Assembly (NCBI RefSeq): GCF_963259705.1 | Contig: NC_081842.1 | Coordinates: forward strand, 180,610,349-180,674,348 | Direction: 5' to 3' | Length of the DNA stretch: 64,000 nt | DNA from: Myotis daubentonii | Lineage: Eukaryota; Chordata; Mammalia; Chiroptera; Vespertilionidae | Shown here: positions 54,661 to 64,000 of the stretch, piece by piece | How the letters are laid out: the number at the start of each line of letters is the position of its first letter | Numbering within the stretch: position 1 is the stretch's first letter | Notes under the pieces: model-generated | What the model was told of the DNA's origin: nothing | What the model saw: only the letters and a program-made list of their open reading frames with translations | Database searches by the model: none | Made by a program: the position numbers and the translations under genes

Positions 54661-55335
54661 TATTTATCAACAGATCTACTTGCCTTCAAAGATTTCAGTG
54701 GACAAACTCTGCTTTAAGGAGACTGGAGGATTGATATAAATCTTGAGTCTTCCATGGAGGAAAGGTTATGTTGGTTATTAAAACACCTTATCAGAATTTA
54801 TGGGAAGAAGCTGCTATGGCCACTTCTTCCTCTGAGTGCAATTCCTGTCCATTCCTAACTGACATTTGGACCAGGAATGTCTGGCCTCATCTAAGAAGCA
54901 TTTGAGTGAAGGGCACCAGTTGGTTGCTATGATCAATGAAGAGATAAAATCCCAAGACACCGAACCGGGATGGCTGAGATCAGATGAATGAATGCAGGCT
55001 GCCTCTGGGATATTTCTTTCCCAAGGAAATTGATGGAAGAGGTGTCAGGCCAAGCTCACTGCATTCCAGCCCAAAGGGTCAGCTGTCTAAAACCTGTGAG
55101 TGCCCCACACCCAGAGGTGAGGGGGCTGGGGAAGTGTCCTCACAGTCTCTGACCCCGGCCCTGTAAATACCAAAGACATTCCCGGGAGATGAAAGACAGT
55201 TTCACAGGCAGCACCTAAGCCCCTCTGAACTCCAGGCGTGCGCTGGTCATCCTGGCTGGTTCTCTCTTTAAGCAACGTTATAAAATATAGTGATTGCTGT
55301 GAAGGGTGGTGGAGGGTGAAAGGCAGCAATTTAAA

Positions 55336-55352
55336 ACAACAACAACAACAAC
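55336..55352. repeat. (AAC)n short microsatellite
   Basis: Five to six AAC units follow 'tttaaa'. Confidence 0.9.
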
Positions 55353-55494
55353 CATAGTTTATTTTCTCCATGCAACCCCAGAGAGTCATTGCATCGTCGA
55401 GTTGGAATGAATCATAAAATTCATGGACTTGGGGGGAAGTTTTGGAGTTATACTGAGTGCTTGTACCTCCATAGTCTCCTTTCCTCTCCCAGTG

Positions 55495-55640
55495 AGGAGG
55501 GCATTGTTATCATCCCCACTTTTCCAAACAAGGTGACTGAGGCCCAGAAAGGATAAGTCATTTGTCCTTATGCCTCAGCTGTTAAGTAATGGAGCCAGGT
55601 CTGTGTCCATGGCTAACTCTGGCTCACATTTTTCCTACAA
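55495..55640 (-). mobile_element. MIR SINE, minus orientation
   Basis: 'gttatcatccccacttttcc', 'gtgactgaggcccagaaagg' and 'aatggagccaggtctgtgt' are a reversed MIR. Confidence 0.85.
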
Positions 55641-55779
55641 AGTGACTTAGAGATTGCCAGGTTCAACCTCTGGCTGCCTCCGCCACATGTTGGACAGATG
55701 CGTGTCCCAACTCTGATTGAACATCCACCGTGGCGGATTCCAGGGCGAGACAACCATCATCCAGGTTTAAAAATAGTAG

Positions 55780-55980
55780 TGACCCTTTTTTGAGCCCCCG
55801 GTATGCACCAAATCGTATACTGAATGCACATGACCTCTGATCCTCAGATCAATCCTACCTGGTTTAAATTTGTGGGAACTGAGATTCATAGACCACACAT
55901 GACTTGCCCAAGGTCACACAACCAGTAAGTGATGAAGCAGGAATGCAAACTCAAGTTCATCCCACAGTACCACACGTTCT
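55780..55980 (-). mobile_element. MIR SINE, minus orientation
   Basis: 'tttttgagcccccggtatgc', 'gggaactgagattcatagac', 'gcccaaggtcacacaaccag' and 'tgcaaactcaagttc' are a long reversed MIR. Confidence 0.85.
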
Positions 55981-56215
55981 CCTTAGACTGAACAGGAATC
56001 ATCTCCAGTTTCTGGGTTCAGCTGTGTTTCATTATTTGGATTCTCGGGTCCCTCATCTATTCCACGCGAAAACTATTTAATTCTGAGGGTTGTTTCAAGA
56101 ATACAGAATATGAAATACAGGATGTGATATTTCCTCAGAAAAAGGGGGTAAAAGTACATGGATGTCCAAGATAGCATTATTTATAACAGACCAACCGATA
56201 AAAGTAAAGCCATCC

Positions 56216-56395
56216 GGCCTTGGCTGGTGTGGCTCAGTTGCTTGGTGTGGCCAGTCCTGATATACCAAGGATGAAGGTTGTGGGTTAGATCCCAGGTCAG
56301 GGTATATACCCAGGTTGTGAGTTCAATCCCCAGTTGGGGCAAGTACAGGAGGCAGCCGATCAATGTTTATCTCTCTCCCTAAAACTAAAAAAACC
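56216..56395 (+). mobile_element. VES SINE (diverged), first of a cluster
   Basis: 'ggtgtggctcagttgcttgg' and 'agttcaatccccagttgggg' are decayed box A and B. The A-rich tail resumes after the next VES at 56650. The target copy AAAGTAAAGCCATCC lies at 56201-56215. Confidence 0.85.
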
Positions 56396-56411
56396 CCCAC
56401 ATTTGTTCTTT

Positions 56412-56633
56412 TTTTTAAAAAAAAATATATTTTATTGATTTTTTACAGAGAGGAAGGGAGAGAGACAGAGAGCCAGAAACATCGATGAGAGAGAAACATC
56501 GATCAGCTGCCTCCTGCACATCCCCCACTGGGGATGCGCCCGCAACCCAGGCACATGCCCCTGACTGGAATCAAACCTGGGACCCGTCAGTCCGCAGGCC
56601 GATGCTCTATCCACTGAGCCAAACTGGTTTCAG
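56412..56633 (-). mobile_element. VES SINE inserted in the tail of another VES
   Basis: The 16-bp duplications CCCACATTTGTTCTTT (56396-56411) and CCCACATTTTTTCTTT (56634-56649) differ by one base. Reversed body and head are near consensus. Confidence 0.95.
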
Positions 56634-56685
56634 CCCACATTTTTTCTTTATAAAAAATAAAATTTATTAAAAATGTAAAGCCATT

Positions 56686-56902
56686 GCCGAACCGGTTTGG
56701 CTCAGTGGATAGAGCATCGGCCTGCGGACTCAAGGGTCCCGGGTTCGATTCCGGTCAAGGGCATGTACCTTGGTTGCAAGCACGTCCCCACTGGGGGGCC
56801 ATGCAGGAGGCAGCTGATCGTTCTCTCTCATCGATGTTTCTGACTTTCTATCCCTCTCCCTTCTTCTCTGTAAAAAATCAATAAAATATATTAAAAAAAA
56901 AA
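56686..56902 (+). mobile_element. VES SINE, near consensus
   Basis: Box A TGGCTCAGTGG at 56698-56708 and box B GGTTCGATTCC at 56742-56752 are intact. A-run tail. The target copies are ATGTAAAGCCATT before and AAAGTAAAGCCATCC (56903-56917) after. It could still be transcribed by Pol III if chromatin allowed. Confidence 0.96.
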
Positions 56903-57095
56903 AAAGTAAAGCCATCCATAATAAAAACCAGACAATAGTACTAACTTACACATTTACAAGAGGAGAATGGCTAAGTTTTAGTGGAACATCAATTTATTAG
57001 AATATTATTTAAACATTAAAGTTTTTCTTCAAAATTTGCCTATGATCAAATGCTAATTAAAACAGGCAAGATATGTCCATTATACCTTAATAAAG

Positions 57096-57098
<3 letters not shown>

Positions 57099-57140
<42 letters not shown>
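57099..57140. repeat. (CA)20 microsatellite
   Basis: About 42 bp of uninterrupted CA follows 'aataaagcta'. Confidence 0.98.
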
Positions 57141-57141
<1 letters not shown>

Positions 57142-58379
57142 GCAAAATATAAAATTTTATCTCTAGCATGATATCAACTCCACAAGAAATAAGAATGGAA
57201 TAAAATACATCCCAAACACTAATAGCAATTATCCCAACTATAATCTTAAGACGATGGGCTTATGAATTGTGTGTGTGTTTCTTTACATTTTTTCTGTTTT
57301 CCAAATTTTCTCCAGTGATCACAGTTCATTTTGAAAATCAATACAAAAGATGGAGCTCAGAATGGAGCACAAAGAACTATCCCCAAATAGGGCCTCACTG
57401 GCCAAAAGATCAATTAACGCCTTTTCAAAACCCCTTTTTACCCCCTGTTGTGTCAAAGTGCCAGTTCAGCATCTCTCCTCTGCTCACTCATCTCTCTTGG
57501 CACCACTATCTTGATCTTCTGGGTTCAAAGAGGAAGCAAACACAATAGGCTAAAGCCAGTCTTTAGGAACTGCCCAGGCTCCTGTTGCAAATAGGATGTG
57601 CTGATATAGTCTTAAAAAAACAACCCAAAAGCCAACAACCTCTTTAGCATCTCACAAAACAAACAGCCTTGATGGGAAAGTTACCTGAAAGGTGATATTT
57701 TGGCCTTGCCACCTGCTCCTGGAGGGTTAGCTGTCCCGGGCATGCCAGGGCAGGAGAGGGTAGGGCAGGTTACTGGGTGAATGAATTTGGTCCAAGATAC
57801 CAGCTGGTGACCTGGGGACAGCTGAGTTGTAGCGGGACAGCTTCCTAAGTTATGTCTTCTGTGCCTGATAATACTGTAACTAATGGCCTCTAGAAAAAAC
57901 TGTGATCTCCCCCTTTCCAGAGGGCATGAGGGGAAAGGTAAGGAAGAAAGTGTCTCTGGAGTTGTTTCAACTACATGTTCAGAGCAGCAGCAGGAAGCTG
58001 AGCCCTCTGTGAGAGTTGGGGTGTTTATTTCTGAAAATGGCAGAAGCTTAGCCTCCTTCCTGTTCTGCTATTGGAGTGGCTGGTGCTGAGGATTTTATTT
58101 TTCTTCATTTATACAATGGAACTATGTGAGAAGGAGAGAAATGTAGACCTTAGCGGGTGTATCCCCTTTGTTGTTATGGAGGGGAAGGCGCCAAGGTCTG
58201 GCCAAGGTCATCCAGGCAGCAAGGGAGGATTAGGAGCCAGGGCACCTCACAGCCCTCCTTAGTCCATTATAGCACATACGGGAGAACTGGTGTCGTTAAC
58301 GCCATCTTTCCTCCCCATGACACCGATGCCACAGATGTGTGCCAGGTATCTTGCAGAAATTTAGAAACATCATTCCATT

Positions 58380-58765
58380 TGTTATGGGCTGAATTGTGTT
58401 TCCCCCAAATTCATATATTGAAATCCTAACCCCCAGCATTTCAGAATGTGACTATGCCTGGAGACAGGACCTTTCAATGGGTAATTAAATTAAAGTGATG
58501 TCATTAGGGTGGGCTCTGATCCCATGGGACTGACGTCCTTATGAGAAGAAGAAATCAGGACACAGAGGGAAAACCACGTGAAGACACGGAGGGGAGAGGA
58601 CAGTAAACTGCAAGCCCAGGAGAGAGGCCTCAGGAGAAACCAACCCTGCTGATACTTTGATCTTGGACTTCTAGACTTCAGAACTGTGAGAAAATAAGTG
58701 TCTGTTCTTTAAGCCACCCAGTCTGTGGTGCTTTGTTATGGCAGCCCAAGCAGACTGATAATACA
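58380..58765 (+). mobile_element. MLT1-type LTR (ERVL-MaLR)
   Basis: It starts TGTTATGGGCTGAATTGTG and ends 'gactgataataca'. Internal 'cacgtgaagacacggag', 'cttgatcttgg'-type, 'gaactgtgagaaaataagtg' and 'aagccacccagtctgtgg' blocks are present. The same family as 33791-34198, about 60-70% alike by eye. Confidence 0.93.
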
Positions 58766-58769
58766 CCAT

Positions 58770-58880
58770 CTGAAATATAGCCCTGCCACTAGGGAGCATT
58801 GGTCCCAAGTGACAAATGGGGAAATGCAGGCTCAGAGTGGTGAAATGACTTGTCCAAAATCACAGTCAATAAGAAGACTT
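58770..58880 (-). mobile_element. MIR fragment, minus orientation
   Basis: 'gacaaatggggaaatgcagg', 'ctcagagtggtgaaatgact' and 'ccaaaatcacagtcaataag' are a reversed MIR. Confidence 0.75.
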
Positions 58881-59449
58881 GATTAGGAGGCAGTGTCAGT
58901 GAAACCTAAGGCTTGACCATAGGTCTTAACAAAAGTGGGACCAGTCATGTGAACGTGCGTTGCAAACTGCAAGTGGCTGTTGAATGAGCCCAGCGTCCTA
59001 AGGCATCCCTTCATATCTTCGCTATGGTAAGTGGCAGCCTCCTTAGAGGCAAATCCAGGCTGAGCTTGGCCTTTCAGAGGGGCATATCCTGGGGATGCTT
59101 TGGTTCTTCGATCCCAGAGGCCCATCTTTGGGCTTGGAGAGGGGTCTCCCCAGTCTGTCTCACGGTCACAGAGCCCCAGGTTTCAGGGGCTCCATTTCTG
59201 TCCATCTGCCAAAGGCATGGGGTGACCTTGGATGAAGCCCAAAGCCGGTCTTGGCATTTGAGTCTGACCTTCACACATTCTGGGTTGCTCTGCCAACATC
59301 TGCTGCCAAATTCTTTGTAGATATTTTAGTGTGTAGGCGCTTATATTTCCCTGTAAGCAACCAAATCCCATTGGCAATCATAGCAAACTTTTAGTCTTTT
59401 CACCGTCTGCCTTTTGTCTCCTAATGCTTGCTCATCTCTTCCTTAGATC

Positions 59450-59830
59450 TTGGTTTTGCTGTCACTTCCTCAGGGAAGCCTTCCCAGCCTGGACCAGTTT
59501 CCCCTTTTATAAGCTAGGTTAGCTCCAAAACGGATGCACAATTCCCTGATGTGTTTCTGCCTCGCTTATGGTGGGCTCTCAACAAATATTGATGCACAAA
59601 TTAATAGTCTATTTTATTGCCCCACCCTGTGCTTTCCCTTCACAGCACTTATCATCATTTTAAATTATACAACTGACTGTCTGTCTCCCCCTCCCTGGCC
59701 ACTGAACTACAACTCCATGAGGGTGGGGACTTTGTTTTGCTGACCATTCCATTCTTAGCACCCAGCAGCACCTCAAAGAGAGGAGGATCTTTAAGAATAT
59801 TAGTTGAATAAAATTAAATTAAAAAGATTA
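59450..59830 (+). mobile_element. L2 LINE 3' end
   Basis: 'cagggaagccttcccagcct', 'ctgactgtctgtctcccc' and 'aactccatgagggtggggac' follow L2 order. Confidence 0.8.
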
Positions 59831-59924
59831 AGAAGTCAGAGATATTGAATTTATCCAAAAGACATGGTATCCATGAGAATTTCCAGGTCTTAGAGGGGCT
59901 CACTCTACACCATGCATTGCTTTC

Positions 59925-60030
59925 GTATTCATTCAAGAAATGCTTACCCATCCATCTATTCCTGTGCTAGGCAAATTGTTAAGAAATTGTCTCAGCTTCC
60001 ATGTGGTCACAGTCTGGAGGGGGAGGCAGG
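59925..60030 (-). mobile_element. L2 tail, minus orientation
   Basis: 'cattcaagaaatgcttaccc', 'attcctgtgctaggcaaat' and 'catgtggtcacagtctgg' follow reversed L2 order. Confidence 0.6.
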
Positions 60031-60241
60031 CACTGACATTGGGGGTGATGATTCAATGTGATTGGCGCTATAACTGGAGGCAGGACCTAGGTTCTGGGCA
60101 AGCGCACAGCGGGGTGCAGTTGATACAGGAATCAAAAGGTCAGGGAGGGCAGAGAGGAAGCAGACTGAGCTGAAATGCTGAAGCCTTGGTGCACATAAGA
60201 GGAACTTAGGGAAGGGGCATGTTCTTAGCAAAGGCCTATAC

Positions 60242-60453
60242 CAGTGGTTCTCAACCTTCTGGCCCTTTAAATACAGTTCCTCATGTTGTGACCCAACCAT
60301 AAAATTATTTTCGTGGCTACTTCATAACTGTAATGTTGCTACTGTTATGAATCGTAATGTAAATATCTGATATGCAGGATGGTCTTAGGTGACCCCTGTG
60401 AAAGGGTCGTTCGACCGCCAATGGGGTCGCGACCCACAGGTTGAGAACCGCTG
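60242..60453 (-). mobile_element. SPIN-type hAT MITE
   Basis: The ends are CAGTGGTTCTCAACCTTC and CAGGTTGAGAACCGCTG. Flanks GCCTATAC (60234-60241) and GCCTAGAC (60454-60461) match at 7 of 8. It has 'gggtcgttcgaccgccaa' and 'ggggtcgcgacccacagg'. Structure as at 19166-19377, and it is the best preserved of the three. Confidence 0.94.
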
Positions 60454-61059
60454 GCCTAGACTGTAAGAGAACATGGCCGTCCTGGAGAGGAGCCATTAGG
60501 CTGCGTTCAGGGGCTGTGTTGAGGGAGGGGAGAGGAGTTGCTAGTGGGGTCAGGTGGGAAGGTGGGGTGGGCCTCTAAGGGCCCTGCATGCATGCTCTCT
60601 GGAGACCTTTGTAAAAGGAGGAGGAGAGCTGTCCAGCTGGGACTCAGCTTTTGTCCCCAATTTGGGCCCAGCTCTCTTTGATCCCAGCGAGGCCATTGTT
60701 TCCCCAGCACTGGCCTCTGCTTCACAGGGGAAAATGTGGGCTTTGTTCTCCTGACACTTTCTATCCCAGGCCTGCCCTGGTGGGGACAAGCTGGGAGGGG
60801 CTGCCTGGGAGGACCCAGTCCCTGGCGGCTGAGGGACAAGGGCCGCCCCTGTCTGCTGTCCTCCGCCTTGCGCCTTGCGTGGGTTGCACAAAGCTCTCAG
60901 CATCCTCGCCCTCGTTACAAATCATGCTGTGTTGGGGGTGGAGAGGAAATTCTGGGCAAATAGTTTCAGCTTCTTTATTTAAAAAAATTGCCTTTGTTAA
61001 CATTTTTAGCCTGATCTTTAAATATAAATCAAATGTATGAGGCCTGGAGAAAACCTGGT

Positions 61060-61190
61060 TTTGAATCTTAGCTCAGACATTCACTGCCTGTGTCAGCCTG
61101 GGTAAGACATTTCACCTCCCTGAGTCTCAGTTGCCTCTTGGCAAAATCAGGAAAATGATACTATTTACCCTACAGCATTGCCATGAGGTT
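61060..61190 (+). mobile_element. MIR SINE
   Basis: 'gaatcttagctcagacattc', 'gcctgggtaagacatttcac' and 'cctgagtctcagttgcctct' follow MIR order. Confidence 0.85.
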
Positions 61191-61330
61191 TTATTCATTC
61201 ACTGAATAGATATCTGTTAAACACCCACTGTGTGCCAGGCACGATGGTAGATGCTAAATAAACACTGGAGAATGAGATAGACTTGATCTTGCTCGGGTTG
61301 AAGCTTACCAGGGAAGAAAGACATGTAACA
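61191..61330 (-). mobile_element. L2 tail, minus orientation
   Basis: 'attcattcactgaatagata', 'acccactgtgtgccaggcac' and 'taaacactggagaatgagat' follow reversed L2 order. Confidence 0.8.
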
Positions 61331-62039
61331 CATACTGAATCCTGCAAGAGGAAATGCACATTGCTAAAGAACTTCACCGAGTCTTGGGGGGATAGGGGGG
61401 ATTAGGAGAGAGACCCACAGAAAAGTGATGCTTTTGCTGAAATTTGACATTCATCAGAAGAGCCTGGGACCAGGAGATGGTGGGCCAGCGTTAGTTCCCG
61501 ACCCCTCTGCTTTGGATGGGACCCTTCACCAACACCTGCTGGGTTTGAGTTGGTTTACCAAACTCCCCCTTCCCATCAGGGAGTTCAGCTGAAAAGGAGT
61601 GGACGCTGGGAACTGCTTCCAGGAGCCAGGAAATTGATGAAGACACAGACAAGGGAATGAACACGGGGCCAGCTGTGACACTTTCTGTGTGCTTCATAGA
61701 AGTGCTGGGGCTGTGCTCCTCGGGCTGAACTCTTGGCCCAGCTCACCAGGCAGGAGAAGGGGGAGGAGCTCGCAGACTGCAGCGCTTTGTAAGGGAAAAC
61801 AACTGGGCCTGTAACTTGATCCAGGCGGGAGGAGAGGCTGCCAGAGCTGTGAGGGTAAAGAATAGCTTTTCTGAGGAGTGTCAGGGGGAGGAGGCAGCCT
61901 CCATCCCTCAAGTGAGGGGCTGGCAGAGCACAGCTGCCTCTTGGGAGTCACGGGTAGTGGGCAGTGCTGCTTTGGGCATCCTCGGGCTGCTGTACTCACC
62001 TGTATGGGGCATCTTTATAGGCCAGGGACACTCAGAAAG

Positions 62040-62215
62040 TATGAGTTAGTCCTTGCAGCAACCCTACTGGTGGGGAGTACTTCTGCTATTTTACACAGGA
62101 GAAAGCTGAGGGTCAGAGATGTGAAGTAACTTGCCTGAGGCTACACAGCCAGTAAGTGATAAAGGTGAGATTTATATGCAGTTCTGTGTGTCTTTAAATC
62201 TACATTTCGTTCACT
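62040..62215 (-). mobile_element. MIR SINE, minus orientation
   Basis: 'ccttgcagcaaccctactgg', 'gctgagggtcagagatgtga' and 'aggctacacagccagtaagt' are a reversed MIR. Confidence 0.85.
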
Positions 62216-62339
62216 CTGTAGTGCTGCCAGTTAAACGTTTGGACTATATTTTCGCCTGAAAAAATTTCTATTTCTATAATAGTGATAGAAAGATTCCCTT
62301 TTATGTAACATGTTTTACAAAGCACTCTTGCAAATGCCA

Positions 62340-62470
62340 AGTCATGGGTCTTCATAGTGGCTCCCCTTTGAGGTGAAGGGTTATTAGTCTCATATTGGAG
62401 ATGAGGAAATAGAAGCTCAGCCAGGCAGCAGATCCCCACCAGGCAGTGCCACACAGCAAGGAAGTGTGTG
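62340..62470 (-). mobile_element. MIR fragment, minus orientation
   Basis: 'gggttattagtctcatattg', 'gagatgaggaaatagaagct' and 'gtgccacacagcaaggaagt' are a reversed MIR. Confidence 0.7.
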
Positions 62471-63247
62471 TGTGGGGGGGCAGGGTAGATGCCAAATCCC
62501 ATGTACTTAGCACCATTGTCTAGAGACCCAGGTGGGCTCCTCACATCTCCACAGATATCCAGACCCATCTCCTGATCCTTCACATGAAAAGCCCAAGCAC
62601 AAACAGTTTGTTTTCCTAACAAGCGCAGAGCCTTCACTTTGTTTCTAACTCTTGATAAAGCCAGCAGCCAAAACCCCCTTTCCTGGGCCCCTCCTTCTGA
62701 GAAAGGGATGGTTGACTACGTGTGTTTTTCACTGGGGCTCCCACAAAGAATGTTGCACATAATATGAAACATGTGTCATTGGTGTTTGCTAGAGTGCCCC
62801 ACCCGTGCCCTTCCCTGCACAGCTGGGAGCCCCTTCTGCAGGGCCCTGCACAAGGGATGGGGGCATATAGCCTTAGAACTGCCCCCTCCTGCAGGCAGGC
62901 AGGTCCTGAGCTCCCTGAGCTCCCTGCGCTCACTGGAGTCCCTGCCCCATCATGTTCCACTCCTGACAATGAACGGTGGAGCTGGGACTCACACTCAGAT
63001 ATGTCTGAGTTCAAGCTGGAAACATACATAGCATGTGCTCAATCTGTATCTGTGAGATCAATTAGAATGAACAAGGGATGAACCCTTCTGCCTTCCCTCC
63101 CCAGATGCACTTAGGTGTGCTGAGATGTTTGTTGGAGGAAAGAATAAGTACACTGTGATGGGGACCTTCACATTGGTAGGTCACTGGAGAACTCTGAAGC
63201 TAAAGAATATCGCTATTTCACCCTTTCCCCTCTTAGAAGATTGTCTG

Positions 63248-63425
63248 GAGCATGGGCCCTTGAACTTGAGTGTGCTATAGAGTCACCTGGGGGGCTTGTT
63301 AAAGCACAGGTTGCTGCTCCACCCCCATTGCTTCTGATTCCATGGGTGACTGGTGGGCACACAGAATTTTCATTTTGAACAAGTTTCCAGTTGACATGAT
63401 ACTACTGGTTTAGGGCCACTCTTTG
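63248..63425. mobile_element. MER5A-type hAT MITE
   Basis: 'agagtcacctggggggcttg', 'ttaaagcacaggttgctgct', 'ccccattgcttctgattcc' and the right-hand 'ccactctttgagaattatgg' fit MER5A. The left end is lost. Confidence 0.75.
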
Positions 63426-63499
63426 AGAATTATGGAAAGAAGGAAAGAAGGATGGATGGGTGAGTGAGAGTTTGGGAGAAGGGAGGGTAGGAAATGTGA

Positions 63500-63935
63500 C
63501 TATGCTGTGCTCATAGTCATTTTCCTAAAACTCAGACTTGGACACATGATTGACATGCTCAACTGTCTCCATGGCTTCCCACTGCCTGCAGGATCAGGGC
63601 TCAATTATATCGCATACAAGGCCCTTCCCAGTTGGGCTCTGCCTTCATCTCAAGCTTAGATGCCTCCACTCACCTCTTCAACTGCCACCTCCTCTGAGAA
63701 GCCTTCCCTGACTCTCCCTAATGAAGTTTTGACTTCCTTCCCTGTACTTCTGCAATAATGGGGTTGCATCTCTACCCATGGCTTCATCCTCTTACACTGC
63801 AGTGATCCCTTGCTTCCTCTAGTCTGGATCTTCTTGAGAACAAGGATGGTCTTATTTATCATTCTATTCTGGGACCTAGTCCAGTGCCTGGCACAGAGTA
63901 GGCACTGCATAAATGTTTGTGGGCTGAATGGATCA
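63500..63935 (+). mobile_element. L2 LINE 3' end
   Basis: 'ccatggcttcccactgcctg', 'tctgagaagccttccctgac', 'gtgcctggcacagagtaggc' and 'actgcataaatgtttgtggg' run in L2 order to the end. The minus ORF 63910-63656 over it is not a gene. Confidence 0.88.
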
Positions 63936-64000
63936 ATGATGACGTTGGTTATGCATCTGTATGAGTTCAGTGCAATCAGTGGAGAGTAAGGTAATTCATG

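Larger units (their letters stand above)
23567..64000 (+). other. Probable long first intron, or intergenic DNA
   Basis: No segment after the donor at 23567 combines a good acceptor, an open frame and a donor. Unassigned stretches over 300 bp include 26590-27150, 28430-29540, 30245-30940, 34200-35950, 36110-36630, 37920-38210, 41230-41700, 42355-43190, 44380-45290, 50290-51080, 53600-54280, 54660-55490, 57141-58370, 58890-59440, 60460-61055, 61340-62035 and 62480-63240. Within the last two, GC-richer parts hold overlapping open frames on both strands without splice support. Confidence 0.4.

Noticed and set aside
56698..56752. tRNA gene (box A and box B present).
   Set aside because: The boxes belong to the tRNA-derived head of a VES SINE. 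The cloverleaf is not preserved and a SINE body follows.
57099..57140. Regularly spaced short repeats suggesting an array.
   Set aside because: It is a plain CA dinucleotide repeat. There are no spacers, so it is not a CRISPR-like array, and the genome is mammalian.
60507..61040. Cluster of overlapping frames up to 129 codons in GC-rich sequence.
   Set aside because: They overlap on both strands in several frames, which GC-rich non-coding DNA does by chance. No acceptor/donor pair brackets any of them.
62200..62637. Minus-strand frame of 145 codons.
   Set aside because: It overlaps MIR sequence, has no splice or promoter support, and its composition is not protein-like.

Overview
The window is vertebrate nuclear DNA from a vespertilionid (vesper) bat. 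Four kinds of interspersed element together support this: about fifteen VES SINEs (tRNA-derived, with box A TGGCTCAGTGG and box B GGTTCGATTCC), three HeliBat-type non-autonomous Helitrons (5' TC, 3' CTAG, inserted A^T), four SPIN-type hAT MITEs and two further non-autonomous hAT elements with a CAGTGGTCGGCAAA-type terminus. Older mammalian material (MIR, L2, MER5, MLT1, L1) fills much of the rest. I see no bacterial genes, operons or CRISPR. Almost all long open frames lie in repeats or are short chance frames without exon signals.

Gene content is low. Positions 8751-8873 look like the last coding exon of an unrecognised plus-strand gene (41 codons including the stop, entered through a good acceptor). 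A roughly 1.8 kb AT-rich 3' UTR follows, with poly(A) signals at 10477 and 10643, so 1-8750 is intron of that gene. About 12.6 kb downstream, 23100-23570 is a CpG-rich promoter (two CCAAT boxes, a GC box, no TATA) with a likely non-coding first exon ending at a GTGAGG donor at 23567. The remaining 40 kb shows no convincing exon and is probably a long first intron, or intergenic DNA.

Layout: 1-8750 intron with a foldback hAT, MER5, VES, L2 and MIR. 8751-10665 terminal exon and 3' UTR. 10888-12935 a minus-strand L1 that lacks ORF2, with a HeliBat in its 3' UTR. 13345-14460 a minus-strand MLT1/MaLR remnant. 17329-17820 a class II ERV LTR plus a Lys-type primer-binding site. 23100-23570 the promoter. 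24528-26590 a VES pair, a hAT inside a MIR, and ERV LTR material. 27540-28042 a solo LTR with a 5-bp target duplication. 31809-32117 a long TTCC tract. 32716-33010 an LTR-like promoter with five CCAAT boxes. 36644-36866 a full SPIN MITE. 46330-47470 an L2 split by a HeliBat. 51562-52023 a (TG)n tract and a HeliBat with an internal minisatellite. 56201-56917 three VES copies built on one target site. 58380-58765 an MLT1 LTR.

I found no new multi-gene system. The most interesting content is the transposon archaeology: complementary internal deletions in SPIN derivatives, exact empty sites recoverable for several insertions, a target site used repeatedly by VES, an insertion consisting of a tail only, and LTRs that retain promoter architecture. 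Family names are from memory of the consensus sequences; no database search was run.
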